DNA from: Candidatus Phycorickettsia trachydisci | GTDB taxonomy: Bacteria > Pseudomonadota > Alphaproteobacteria > Rickettsiales > Rickettsiaceae | Assembly (NCBI RefSeq): GCF_003015145.1 | Contig: NZ_CP027845.1 | Span: 868,001 to 932,000 of the forward strand | Reading direction: 5' to 3' | Length of the DNA stretch: 64,000 nt | Part shown: piece after piece, positions 45,648 through 54,242 of the stretch | Layout: each line of letters starts with the position of its first letter | Numbering within the stretch: position 1 is the stretch's first letter | The notes under the pieces: model-generated | Told to the model about the DNA's origin: nothing | Databases searched by the model: none | The model's input: only the letters and a program-made list of their open reading frames with translations | Translations under genes and position numbers: made by a program

Positions 45648-46538
45648 TTACTTAGATGATTTGTCTTTAGGAGCTTCTTTCTTAGGTTCCTCCTTTTTAG
45701 GCGCTTCTTCTTTTTTCTCTTCTAACAAAAGTTTAACACCTGCCTTTGTAGAAAGCTCTTCCATATATTTATCAAAAGCCACTCTACTTAAATTGTTACG
45801 AGCTACAGATTCTAGCTGATCATCAGTAGGCATTTGGACTTTTCTTTTGTCAACCATTTGGACTATATGCCAACCGAAGCTGCTTTGGATTGGACCTGAT
45901 ACTTCACCTTTTTTCATGCCAAAAACTTTATTTCCAAATTCTGGCTCAAAACCTTCTTGAGTTATATAATCTAATTCTCCACCAGAAGCTTTAGAGCTTT
46001 CATCTGTAGATAATTTTTTAGCTAAAGCATCAAATTTCTCTCCTTTAAGGATTTTTTTCTTAGCATCTTCTGCCTCCTTTTTAGATCCGACAAGAATATG
46101 CTTGATCTTAGCCTCTTCTTTATCTTTTAATTGATTCTTAAGCTTAGCAGCTTCATCCTTCACATCTTTGTCTGAAACTTTTGATTTTACTATATTATCA
46201 AGAAATAAACCCTGGGCTATCTGCTTCTTGGCATTATCCAATTGAGAAGCAAATTCAGGAGTATCTTGCACTTTACTGTTTTGAACCTCAACTTCTATAA
46301 GCTTTGAGTTAATATAATTTGTTAGAAGCTGCTTTTGCATCTCATATGGGAGATCCTGAAAAGTTTTACCTTTGAAATTAGGGTTACTTTCAAAAAGTCC
46401 AGTATATCTTACCATAACCTCCGAAACCTTCACGTCGCCTTGACTAAAAGTTGCGATTACTGGATCTGTAGTATCAGCAGCAAAGCAGGATGATGCAATA
46501 GATGCTGCAAGTAAAAATGTTCTAAAAGATTTAAGCAT
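45648..46538 (-). CDS. Parvulin-type periplasmic peptidyl-prolyl isomerase
   Basis: 296-residue exported protein: signal peptide about 1-20 (ASIASSCFA), a SurA/PrsA-like N-terminal helical region, and a parvulin (PpiC) domain at about 140-235 with IKHILVGSKKEAEDAKK, STDESSKASGGELDYITQEGFEPEF and SSFGWHIVQMVDKR. The last 25 residues are Lys/Glu/Pro repeats. It resembles the 'parvulin-like PPIase' of Rickettsia. It should help fold outer-membrane or secreted proteins. Confidence 0.92.
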   Translation of the reverse strand: MLKSFRTFLLAASIASSCFAADTTDPVIATFSQGDVKVSEVMVRYTGLFESNPNFKGKTFQDLPYEMQKQLLTNYINSKLIEVEVQNSKVQDTPEFASQLDNAKKQIAQGLFLDNIVKSKVSDKDVKDEAAKLKNQLKDKEEAKIKHILVGSKKEAEDAKKKILKGEKFDALAKKLSTDESSKASGGELDYITQEGFEPEFGNKVFGMKKGEVSGPIQSSFGWHIVQMVDKRKVQMPTDDQLESVARNNLSRVAFDKYMEELSTKAGVKLLLEEKKEEAPKKEEPKKEAPKDKSSK

Positions 46539-46641
46539 AATATTTAAGTACTCTAAATTTAGTTATACCTCCCCACTATATTCAATTAAGATCTAGATCT
46601 CAAGTGGTGATAGCTAACTAATTCGTTTTTTAAGTACTTAA

Positions 46642-47718
46642 TTACACGAAAGGTAGGACCATACTATCAAGCTCTTTCTTAATATTTAAAAAATATGCTA
46701 TAGATATTAAAATTCCAACATGGTGACTTTTATCTAGATCTTTAGATAAATTATTATACATATCCTCCGAAGACATACTGTTTTTAAAATGCTTATAGTA
46801 AATTTTAAACAACGCAAAGTCAGGTCTAAGAGCAAACGCATCTTCTATAATTTTTTGTAAAGAAAAACCTTTAAGTTCAATTTGAATCTGAGATATCAAT
46901 TCTATACACTCGATAAAATCAGGTTTGTATTCAAGACATTTTTTCAAATAATAACCACTATCACTTATTTGACCCAAACCTATAAATTGCTTAGCTGCCT
47001 TGAGGTAGTAATCACTTATCTTATCTTTAATTGACGCCATTCTTTCTTTATCCACCTTATCTAATAACCTCATCATCTCTTCCATCTTATTCCAAGACTC
47101 TAAGGCTGCATAAATATCTATCATTAACTCAAGCAAATCAGGGTCTTTATCATTTAGTTTAAAAGCGGTTGAAGCGAGTTCTAAACTATAATGATATGAC
47201 TCTTCCTTCAAAGCCTGAGAAGCTAAATTACGTGCGATTAAAAATTTATATGGACTGGAGCCACTCAAAATCTCCTTAGTATAATATAGTTTTGTATTAA
47301 AACTTGTATCAATCTTCAATAATAAAATTCTTAAATGCTCATCCACATCCTTAGGTAGATCACTATTACTTAAAAGTTTTGAAATAGTTTTTTGTACATT
47401 ATCAGTTGAACCCAATAATACCTGATGAGTTAAGTCACAAACTTGCTTCATCAATTTTTGTTCTTTTATTTGCTTAGCCTTATCAATAGCATGACGAAAT
47501 AATACAAATGGCATTCTAATAGTATGGATCAAAGCATATATAGCAAATTTCAAAGCCAATAAAAGTAATATTAGAACAATTAAATTTACCAAAACAACAT
47601 ATTGTCCAAATCTAATCTCCACTACGCTGCTGTAGCTCTGTACATAAGCAAGTAAGCCTAGTAAGAGCAAAATCAAAGATAAAAAAAAGAATGTTTTTAA
47701 AATTCTCATTTCTTGCAT
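46642..47718 (-). CDS. hemY: HemY-like membrane protein
   Basis: 358-residue protein with two N-terminal transmembrane helices (about 8-27 and 38-62) and a long TPR-like helical domain in the cytoplasm or periplasm. The order and the RMPFVLFRHAIDKAKQ segment after helix 2 agree with the HemY N-terminal family, which in proteobacteria sits beside haem-synthesis genes but has no proven enzyme activity. It overlaps the upstream gene by 13 bases. The start could also be the ATG at 47709. No haem gene is adjacent here. Confidence 0.75.
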   Translation of the reverse strand: MQEMRILKTFFFLSLILLLLGLLAYVQSYSSVVEIRFGQYVVLVNLIVLILLLLALKFAIYALIHTIRMPFVLFRHAIDKAKQIKEQKLMKQVCDLTHQVLLGSTDNVQKTISKLLSNSDLPKDVDEHLRILLLKIDTSFNTKLYYTKEILSGSSPYKFLIARNLASQALKEESYHYSLELASTAFKLNDKDPDLLELMIDIYAALESWNKMEEMMRLLDKVDKERMASIKDKISDYYLKAAKQFIGLGQISDSGYYLKKCLEYKPDFIECIELISQIQIELKGFSLQKIIEDAFALRPDFALFKIYYKHFKNSMSSEDMYNNLSKDLDKSHHVGILISIAYFLNIKKELDSMVLPFV

Positions 47719-48299
47719 AATTTGATAAAATCTTCTGAAAAAAAGTACATTTTTAGTTTAGCCATTTTAGCTATAAATCTTGTTTTTCTATACGATGGTT
47801 GAGGCGAAAGTTTTTTAATCTGCAACATTTTAGACAACACTTGATTTTCTATGAGATCTTGCACCTCTACATGACACGCATCAGCTACCTCGTCTAAAAT
47901 TGCCTGAATCATTGCAGAAGAATTAAAAGACTTTAGTAAAGTTACTTCATTGCTACAGGGTTTATCTGCAAAAAAATTTATTGTAATGGAATTAAAAGCA
48001 TCAAATGCTTCTAAGCATGAAGAGTATTCTTCTAACTTTATATGGTTTTGCGGTTTTACTTCTGGAATAACCTTCTCTGATGAATTATGAGATTTTAAAT
48101 TATCTGTATTTTGATGTTCTTTACGCTCTAAGTTTTGATTATCGGTATCTTGCGGCCCTTCTTTTAACTGATTTTGTCTATCAAAATCCTTAACAAAAAC
48201 CAAAGAATCTGAGTAAAAATATATAATGTAGTATGCGCTACAGATTAAGATTACGATTGCTACAAGGATCTTGAAAAACTTAGCTAAAAAACTACTCAT
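47706..48299 (-). CDS. Hypothetical single-pass membrane protein upstream of hemY
   Basis: 197-residue protein from the ATG at 48299 (the frame goes back to 48380). One transmembrane helix (about 5-25: FFKILVAIVILICSAYYIIYF), then a hydrophilic Gln/Asn/Glu/Lys-rich linker with a repeated QxTDNxxL motif, and a helical C-terminal domain with two Cys. In alphaproteobacteria the slot before hemY is usually taken by the mitofilin/Mic60-like gene. The topology fits, but I see no mitofilin signature at the C-terminus, so the link is only by position. Confidence 0.6.
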   Translation of the reverse strand: MSSFLAKFFKILVAIVILICSAYYIIYFYSDSLVFVKDFDRQNQLKEGPQDTDNQNLERKEHQNTDNLKSHNSSEKVIPEVKPQNHIKLEEYSSCLEAFDAFNSITINFFADKPCSNEVTLLKSFNSSAMIQAILDEVADACHVEVQDLIENQVLSKMLQIKKLSPQPSYRKTRFIAKMAKLKMYFFSEDFIKLCKK

Positions 48300-48380
48300 A
48301 ATATCCTTGGTAATAACTCTACCATTTTTAACAAATATTATATTTTCTATATCTTTAATGATAACATTTTTCTCACACAA

Positions 48381-48786
48381 CCTAACAGCAGTTTTTGCAT
48401 TATTTACTAATATAAGCAGAACAGTATTGTAAGATTCATCTGAGATAATTTTTATTTAAAGTTAGTTAGCAAATTTATTCTACAACGCCCTTTGTAAATT
48501 TTGAGGCTTTCATCTTGACCAAACTATTTAGTTTTCACAATGTTACTTAAAAGATACAATGGGCCTCTCAAAATAAATATTTATCAAAATTATTCTAAAT
48601 TTTCAAGACTAAGAACAATTCCTTATACACCGCACCATTCATCCGTTAAGAGAGAAGGTTTTTCTTTGGTAATTGAATCAAGATTTTCCAATTTTAACAA
48701 GCGCAAATTATATAACTCCATCTTGGTAAAATAGTCGCAGATAAAATTAAATATAACAATATCAAATATTAAATCTATAACTCTAG
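48381..48786. other. Gene-free divergent region before sdhB
   Basis: About 400 bases between the minus-strand hemY pair and sdhB. Short open frames exist on both strands (for example 48540-48734 plus), but none has protein-like composition, a ribosome binding site or known similarity. I see no RNA gene. Confidence 0.4.
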
Positions 48787-48814
48787 TTTGATATATGTAA
48801 AAAAAGACTATAAT
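48787..48814 (+). promoter_or_regulatory. Probable promoter of sdhB
   Basis: A perfect TATAAT (48809-48814) preceded after 16 bases by TTTGAT (48787-48792) lies 27 bases before the sdhB ATG. The short leader has no clear Shine-Dalgarno sequence. Confidence 0.5.
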
Positions 48815-48840
48815 AGGAACCATGCAAAAAAATAAAAACA

Positions 48841-49620
48841 ATGGCTGAATTTGTACTACCCAAAAACTCACGCGTCTTAAAAGGTAAAACGCATTCTGTT
48901 AAAAATAATTCTGGTCAAGTTAAAAAATTTAAGATTTATAGATATGATGGCGATGGTAACCCTAGGTTAGATGAATTTGAAATTGATCTAGCTAACTGCG
49001 GACCCATGGTGCTAGATGCATTAATTAAAATCAAGGATGAAACCGATTCATCTTTAACTTTCAGAAGATCTTGCAGAGAAGGAGTATGCGGTAGTTGTTC
49101 CATGAATATTGATGGCACAAATACTTTAGCATGCACCAAAAGCATATCTGATATAAAAGGAGATGTAAAAGTTTATCCCTTACCTCATATGCAAGTGATC
49201 AAAGATTTAGTCGTGGATATGGCTTATTTCTATGCGCAATATGCATCAATTGAGCCTTGGCTCAAAAATAATGAAAAACCTCCAAGTAAATCTGAGCGCT
49301 TACAATCTATCGAAGATAGAAAGAAACTAGACGGAGTATATGAGTGCATATTATGTGCTTGTTGCAGTACTGCATGCCCAAGCTATTGGTGGAATAGTGA
49401 TAAATTCTTAGGCCCCGCCATATTACTTCAAGCATATAGGTGGCTCGTTGATTCAAGAGATTCTGCCAAAAATGAGCGACTAGATAACTTAGAAGATCCA
49501 TTTAAGCTTTACAGATGCCATACAATCCTAAATTGCGTTAAAACTTGCCCTAAAGGTCTGAATCCAGGACAAAAAATAGGCGAAATTAAGAATATGATAG
49601 TCGAGAAGAAATCTCTCTAA
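48841..49620 (+). CDS. sdhB: Succinate dehydrogenase iron-sulfur subunit
   Basis: 259-residue iron-sulfur subunit of respiratory complex II. The 2Fe-2S cluster is bound by [22 protein letters not shown] (about 78-99); the 4Fe-4S and 3Fe-4S clusters by [16 protein letters not shown] and [17 protein letters not shown]. All cluster cysteines are present. The other subunits (sdhC, sdhD, sdhA) are not beside it; in Rickettsia and most alphaproteobacteria sdhB is the last of a cluster, so this lone copy with its own promoter is notable. Confidence 0.97.
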   Translation: MAEFVLPKNSRVLKGKTHSVKNNSGQVKKFKIYRYDGDGNPRLDEFEIDLANCGPMVLDALIKIKDETDSSLTFRRSCREGVCGSCSMNIDGTNTLACTKSISDIKGDVKVYPLPHMQVIKDLVVDMAYFYAQYASIEPWLKNNEKPPSKSERLQSIEDRKKLDGVYECILCACCSTACPSYWWNSDKFLGPAILLQAYRWLVDSRDSAKNERLDNLEDPFKLYRCHTILNCVKTCPKGLNPGQKIGEIKNMIVEKKSL

Positions 49621-49677
49621 CTATCCGCATCTAATAAGAACCTTTACAGAGCCTGCTTAATTGAAAGCTGCTCAATT

Positions 49678-50121
49678 TCAAGAATCACATAAAGATGCTT
49701 CTTCTCCTTCTACTATTGGAGAGACTCCTAAACAATCAACCGTATCTTCTCTAGAAATATCAATGCTTGGAGCATTTTTGACACCAGGCTTACTTACCAA
49801 TACTAAGGCCGTCTGCTCAATAGCATTAAGGCCTGAAGCTATTGAGTGAATCACTTCATCAATTACAGAAGCTTCAGAAGCAGCAACCGAACTAAATTTA
49901 ATATTTGGAACTGAACTGTCTATGAGCTTTAATTTATCCATCTCTAAAGAATGTATAACATTTTTTGTTTGATCCGATAAATTATTTAATGGCTCCTTCA
50001 AACCATATCTAATAAGCAACTCTTGACTAATTCCTGAAGACATAGATATGAGGTTTTTACACTCATCCTGCTTTTTAACTATTTGTAGCAGTCTTTGAGA
50101 GAGGAACCTCCACAAAGTCAT
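49678..50121 (-). CDS. Hypothetical frame; likely C-terminal part of the frameshifted ankyrin gene
   Basis: Unrecognised 147-residue reading frame that starts 47 bases inside the end of the ankyrin gene, in the next frame. It has no ribosome binding site of its own at the first ATG. The composition looks like real coding (balanced, Ser/Val/Glu-rich, ending in an acidic stretch), which suggests it was once joined to the ankyrin protein and cut off by a small insertion or deletion near 50080-50120. If so, the full protein would be about 465 residues. It could also be an independent overlapping gene. Confidence 0.45.
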   Translation of the reverse strand: MTLWRFLSQRLLQIVKKQDECKNLISMSSGISQELLIRYGLKEPLNNLSDQTKNVIHSLEMDKLKLIDSSVPNIKFSSVAASEASVIDEVIHSIASGLNAIEQTALVLVSKPGVKNAPSIDISREDTVDCLGVSPIVEGEEASLCDS

Positions 50122-51070
50122 TAATTCTTACGAGCAATCTTGCAGCGAGTCCATACATAAATTCTTGCACACCAGGAACATTTCTTAAATTGTTCATGGT
50201 CTTTAAAATATTTAGCCCCCCACTTATTTCATCTCTTGTGCTACCACTTTCAAGTATTTCATCTATATGCTCCATTAAAAAACTTCGTCTTAAATTATTT
50301 GATAGATCTAAATCTCCACCTAAACTTAATAGCAATGAAATTATCTTATAGTCTGATGTACATTGACGATTTAAAAGCTCATTGAGAGGATTAAAGTGAT
50401 TTCCATTTACATCAGCACCGTGATGAAAAAGTAATTTTACAACATCTAAAGAACGACTTAAGGCAGCCTCGCCAAGAGCACTTCCACCCCCTACATCAAT
50501 TCCCCTAAGTATTAACCATTCCAAAACGTTAGTTGCATTACCTCTTGCAGCAGGATTAACTAAGGAATCAGCTTGAATATTTATATCTTGATCTTCAAAC
50601 CATTGAAGTACTTTAAGATGACCATTCCGCGCAGCTATTTGAATTGGAGTATAATCCAAACCATAATTTTTCACCCCAAGGTCAATACTATTATCACCGT
50701 TACACCTCAAAAACTCAATTAGATCAACATTGCCTTTAGAAGCAGCTACATACATAGCAGTGGCACCATCATCTGTCTTCAGATCAACATTAGCCCCATT
50801 ATCTACAAGCCACTTTGCCCCAACATTAGCTCCCCGAGAGCAGGCTTGATACAAAGGAAAGACTTTATTAGGTCCATACTGTAGATTAACATCTCCTCCA
50901 GCATCCTTTAATAATGTCAAAATTTCAATATTATTTTTTTTAGCTGCTTCACTAATAGGATTCTTATGGCAACTTGAATCATTCAGATCGGCTCCGAGTT
51001 GGATAGCTTTTTTAACTCCTTCAATATTCTGTTCGTCAATCTGCCCAATAAGATAATCATGTATGCTCAT
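50075..51070 (-). CDS. Ankyrin-repeat protein (probably frameshifted at its 3' end)
   Basis: 331 residues with about seven to eight ankyrin repeats at 3-260 (such as ATAMYVAASKGNVDLIEFLRCNG, TPIQIAARNGHLKVLQWFEDQ and AALSRSLDVVKLLFHHGADVN) and a helical end. No signal peptide. AGGAT 6-10 bases before the ATG is a good Shine-Dalgarno sequence. A 17-bp perfect hairpin stands just upstream in the leader. The coding-like frame that follows from 50121 suggests the natural end was longer. Such proteins often act on host targets, which is inference here. Confidence 0.8.
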   Translation of the reverse strand: MSIHDYLIGQIDEQNIEGVKKAIQLGADLNDSSCHKNPISEAAKKNNIEILTLLKDAGGDVNLQYGPNKVFPLYQACSRGANVGAKWLVDNGANVDLKTDDGATAMYVAASKGNVDLIEFLRCNGDNSIDLGVKNYGLDYTPIQIAARNGHLKVLQWFEDQDINIQADSLVNPAARGNATNVLEWLILRGIDVGGGSALGEAALSRSLDVVKLLFHHGADVNGNHFNPLNELLNRQCTSDYKIISLLLSLGGDLDLSNNLRRSFLMEHIDEILESGSTRDEISGGLNILKTMNNLRNVPGVQEFMYGLAARLLVRINDFVEVPLSKTATNS

Positions 51071-51081
51071 AAAATATCCTT

Positions 51082-51122
51082 TTAATAATTTAAATTTACT
51101 TTCAATAAATTTAAATTATTAA
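51082..51122 (-). promoter_or_regulatory. 17-bp perfect hairpin in the leader of the ankyrin gene
   Basis: An inverted repeat with 17 perfect base pairs (51082-51098 with 51106-51122) and a 7-base loop lies just before the Shine-Dalgarno sequence (51076-51080) and 11 bases from the ATG. It consists only of A and T. It could control translation, act as an operator, or end upstream transcription; there is no gene reading into it from upstream within 140 bases except mraY's far end. Confidence 0.55.
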
Positions 51123-51211
51123 TTATAAAAATGCAAGTATTAATCTTACATCATTAAAAATTTTTATTAATAAAATCACAAAGATGGTTTATTCTTATAA
51201 ATAAGATATGT

Positions 51212-52297
51212 CTACCTAACCTTCAGAGCAATAAAAGCTACGATAAGTAGTAATAAAGATATTATCCAAAACCTAATTACTATCTTAGTTTCGGACATTC
51301 CAAGTTTTTCATAATGATGATGCAGCGGAGACATTTTAAAAATCCTTTTACCACCTGTCATTTTAAAATAAGAAACTTGAATAATAACGGATAAGGTTTC
51401 AACTAAAAATACACCTCCAACGATAGCAAGCATAAATTCCTGCTTGGTTAAAATACTAACAACCCCCAGAAACCCACCTAAGGCAAGACTTCCCGTATCG
51501 CCCATAAATACTTCCGCAGGTTTGGAGTTAAACCATAAAAATCCTATGCTACTTCCTATTAAGCTACTACATACGATAAATAGCTCAGAGATTCCTGGAA
51601 CGTGCAAAATATGCAAATACTGGGCATAATGTTTAACGCCCATCAAATAAGCAACTGCGCCAAAATAACATGTTGCCATTCCAAATGGAACAATAGCAAG
51701 ACCATCTAAACCATCTGTCAAATTAACAGCGTTTGACGATCCTGAAATCATAAAAATCACAAAAGGCAAGAATAATATACCAATATCGATATATAAATTC
51801 TTAAAGAAAGGAAAATATATTGTGCTATGCTCCTTTGGAATAAGGTGAGAAACTGCAAGGTATACAATACATCCTATAATAATCTGAACAACAAATTTAT
51901 ATCTCGGTCTAATTCCTTTAGAATTTTTATGTATACCTTTTTGGTAATCGTCTATAAAACCTAGTAACCCTAAACTTAAAAAAACAAATAAGCTCGTAAT
52001 CACGAAAGGATTAGCTAAATCGCAGCATATAAAACAAGCAAATGTGGTTGAAGCTAAAATCATCACACCCCCCATCGACGGAGTTCCAGCTTTTGCATGG
52101 TGTGTCTGAGGCCCGTCATCCCTAATAGGCTGAGTGCAAACTTGCGTTTTTTTAAGATACTCTATAATTCTTCCGCCAAAAATTATCGATGTGATTAATG
52201 CGATAAAAGCTGCAAGACCTCCACGTAATGTGAGATAGTGTAGTAAATTAGCTAAATGGTATTTTGAGGTATAACCGGATATTAGGTAATGTAGCAT
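51212..52297 (-). CDS. mraY: Phospho-N-acetylmuramoyl-pentapeptide transferase MraY
   Basis: Inner-membrane enzyme that makes lipid I of peptidoglycan synthesis; 361 residues and ten transmembrane helices. DDGPQTHHAKAGTPSMGG (about 62-79), LGFIDDYQK, NAVNLTDGLDGLA with the catalytic Asp, FMGDTGSLALGG and the SPLHHHYEKLG end are all intact. Usually part of the dcw cluster, here it is the last gene of an envelope operon behind an MlaF-like ATPase, one base away. Confidence 0.96.
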   Translation of the reverse strand: MLHYLISGYTSKYHLANLLHYLTLRGGLAAFIALITSIIFGGRIIEYLKKTQVCTQPIRDDGPQTHHAKAGTPSMGGVMILASTTFACFICCDLANPFVITSLFVFLSLGLLGFIDDYQKGIHKNSKGIRPRYKFVVQIIIGCIVYLAVSHLIPKEHSTIYFPFFKNLYIDIGILFLPFVIFMISGSSNAVNLTDGLDGLAIVPFGMATCYFGAVAYLMGVKHYAQYLHILHVPGISELFIVCSSLIGSSIGFLWFNSKPAEVFMGDTGSLALGGFLGVVSILTKQEFMLAIVGGVFLVETLSVIIQVSYFKMTGGKRIFKMSPLHHHYEKLGMSETKIVIRFWIISLLLLIVAFIALKVR

Positions 52298-52298
52298 A

Positions 52299-53054
52299 TT
52301 ATATCAAAGACATAGGCCCTTCTAACTTACCGTGTATAAATTGGTCAACGTGCTCCTCGTCCGTATTTTCCATCTCCTTTGCTGTGCCTTGCCATACAAT
52401 TTTTCCTTCATCTAACATAATGACATCAGTTGCAATCTGGCGAACACTATTCATATCGTGAGATATGGTAATGGTGGTTGCTTTTAAATTTTTTCTGATT
52501 TGCATAATCAAATCATTGATCACGTTACTCATAATTGGATCAAGGCCTGTTGTGGGCTCGTCAAACATAATGATTTTTGGCTTACCGCAAATAGCCCTGG
52601 CTAAAGCTACTCTTTTCAACATACCCCCAGATAATTCAGATGGCATAAGTTTTAATACTTGCGAGCTAAGCCCTACTGCTTCAAGGTTTTCAACAGCCAA
52701 ATCACTTTTTTGTTCTGGAGTTAAATACTGCTCTCTATTAACAGAGAAAGTAATATTATCCTCAACGTTTAGAGAATCAAATATTGCGCCACCCTGAAAT
52801 AAAAATCCCAAATTATCTACAATACCTTTTTTTTCATCTTTAGTCGCATCATAGAAATCTATACCATTAATTTTAACTCTACCACCATCAGGCTTAATAA
52901 TACCGATTAATGTTTTAATTAGGACAGATTTACCCGTACCCGATCTTCCTATAATAACTAGCGAGCTTTGTTCTTGAATATCTAGATCAACTCCATCTAA
53001 AACTTTATGACGTCCAAAACTTTTTCGCAAACCTCTTGCTTGAATAAAAGACAT
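52299..53054 (-). CDS. mlaF: MlaF-like ABC transporter ATPase
   Basis: 251-residue ATPase of the phospholipid/toluene-tolerance (Mla/Ttg2) group. Walker A is GRSGTGKSV (about 36-44) with Ser-Gly in place of the usual Asn-Gly, as in MlaF; LSGGMLKRVALARAI is the signature and IIMFDEPTTGLDP is Walker B; the switch His is in TISHDMNSVRQIA. In E. coli MlaF powers lipid transport between the two membranes with MlaE and MlaD. No permease (MlaE) gene is adjacent here. Its start overlaps the stop of the BON lipoprotein gene by one base. Confidence 0.88.
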   Translation of the reverse strand: MSFIQARGLRKSFGRHKVLDGVDLDIQEQSSLVIIGRSGTGKSVLIKTLIGIIKPDGGRVKINGIDFYDATKDEKKGIVDNLGFLFQGGAIFDSLNVEDNITFSVNREQYLTPEQKSDLAVENLEAVGLSSQVLKLMPSELSGGMLKRVALARAICGKPKIIMFDEPTTGLDPIMSNVINDLIMQIRKNLKATTITISHDMNSVRQIATDVIMLDEGKIVWQGTAKEMENTDEEHVDQFIHGKLEGPMSLI

Positions 53055-53629
53055 TATGATCCAACCTTAACGTGGCTTACAACTTTTTCAACTCCTTGGA
53101 TTCTAGCAGCAATATCTGTAACCCTCGTAAGCTCATCCTCAGACCTTGCAACGCCAATAATATACACAACATTACGCGTGGTAACTACCGTATAATTAAC
53201 GAACTTGATATCCCGAGCAAAGAATAATTTTGATTTTACTCTTGTGGTAATCCAGGTATCTATGGCATATTGTTTTGGATCGAAACTCTTGCTATTTTCA
53301 TCTACTTGAAGCTCGTTAGCAACTGCCTTTACACCCTTTTGAGCCCAAGCAACTTCAACTGCAGAAACGATATCTTCTTCACTCTCAACAACACCCGTAA
53401 GTAACACTTTACTCTTAACAACTTCAACGTTGATGCGGGCAAATTTATGCTTAAAGTCCTTTACTAAGAACTCTTTTTTAATTTTTGTTTCAATTGCTGT
53501 ATCATCAATTGACTCACCAATAGTCTTATCCTTTGCTGCCGACATACCAAGTTTCACAACGCTAGTTGGAACAAAAACTGAACAGCTAGAAAGTAAGCAA
53601 ATAATTGCTATATGTATTAGAAAGTTCAT
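53054..53629 (-). CDS. BON-domain lipoprotein (DolP/OsmY-like)
   Basis: 191-residue putative lipoprotein: a short hydrophobic signal ends in LLSSC (Cys16), a lipobox, so the mature protein would be lipid-anchored. Two BON domains follow (about 40-115 and 118-190), each with a glycine/valine pattern such as VLLTGVVESEEDIVSAVEVAWAQKGVKAV and VYIIGVARSEDELTRVTDIAARIQGVEKV. E. coli DolP binds anionic phospholipid at the outer membrane. Lying between a small membrane protein and an Mla-like ATPase supports a role in lipid homeostasis of the envelope. Confidence 0.88.
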   Translation of the reverse strand: MNFLIHIAIICLLSSCSVFVPTSVVKLGMSAAKDKTIGESIDDTAIETKIKKEFLVKDFKHKFARINVEVVKSKVLLTGVVESEEDIVSAVEVAWAQKGVKAVANELQVDENSKSFDPKQYAIDTWITTRVKSKLFFARDIKFVNYTVVTTRNVVYIIGVARSEDELTRVTDIAARIQGVEKVVSHVKVGS

Positions 53630-53633
53630 TTAT

Positions 53634-54035
53634 CTACCTTGAGATTTCTTTTCCGCTTTGACTTTTTGTAGCTCTTACTAGTTGTTCTTTCGTGATAGAA
53701 TATTTAGGCACATGCTCATATTTTGTACCAAAATCTAACAACACCTTGCCAGCTTCCTGGACTTGTTTTCTATCATCAGGAGTAAAAAGCTTCAATATCC
53801 TTTCAGTTATATTATAAATAAACTCCCAAGACAATGTTATTTTATTTTGCAAGCTAATACTAGGCGGTAATTTTTCATCTCTTTTTGCATCATAAAGTTT
53901 TTGAGCAGCAGGATCACCCGCTTTAACATAACCCCTTGATCCCGCTCCACTAGCAATCGCCTTAAATAGCAATATTACCGAATATATAAAAACCGGAACC
54001 AATAATACGATAAGTATGATTTTAATTTGATACAT
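53634..54035 (-). CDS. Small N-terminally anchored hypothetical protein
   Basis: 133-residue protein with one N-terminal membrane helix (about 5-27) followed by a hydrophilic domain. It begins the operon with the BON lipoprotein 4 bases downstream. It resembles small Rickettsiales-only single-pass proteins annotated as DUFs, but I cannot assign it. The residues KLFTPDDRKQVQEAGKVLLDFGTKYE form the most conserved-looking helical part. Position suggests an envelope function. Confidence 0.6.
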   Translation of the reverse strand: MYQIKIILIVLLVPVFIYSVILLFKAIASGAGSRGYVKAGDPAAQKLYDAKRDEKLPPSISLQNKITLSWEFIYNITERILKLFTPDDRKQVQEAGKVLLDFGTKYEHVPKYSITKEQLVRATKSQSGKEISR

Positions 54036-54242
54036 AAAAATTTTTCAAGATTATCTCAGAATGAATAATATCACAGCCTATAAATCTTCTGGCTCTAAAT
54101 ATCCCTATTATGATGAGATTTGATGAAAGTGTACCAAGCAAGCATCATCACAAGGTTTTTCATCATATTTAAACATTAGTACTAAATTTTAAGAACCGAA
54201 GGGATTATAAATTAGATAAAGGTTAATTTATAAGTTTTATTT

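Noticed and set aside
48540-48734. 64-codon plus-strand frame before sdhB
   Set aside because: No ribosome binding site and composition typical of intergenic AT-rich DNA.
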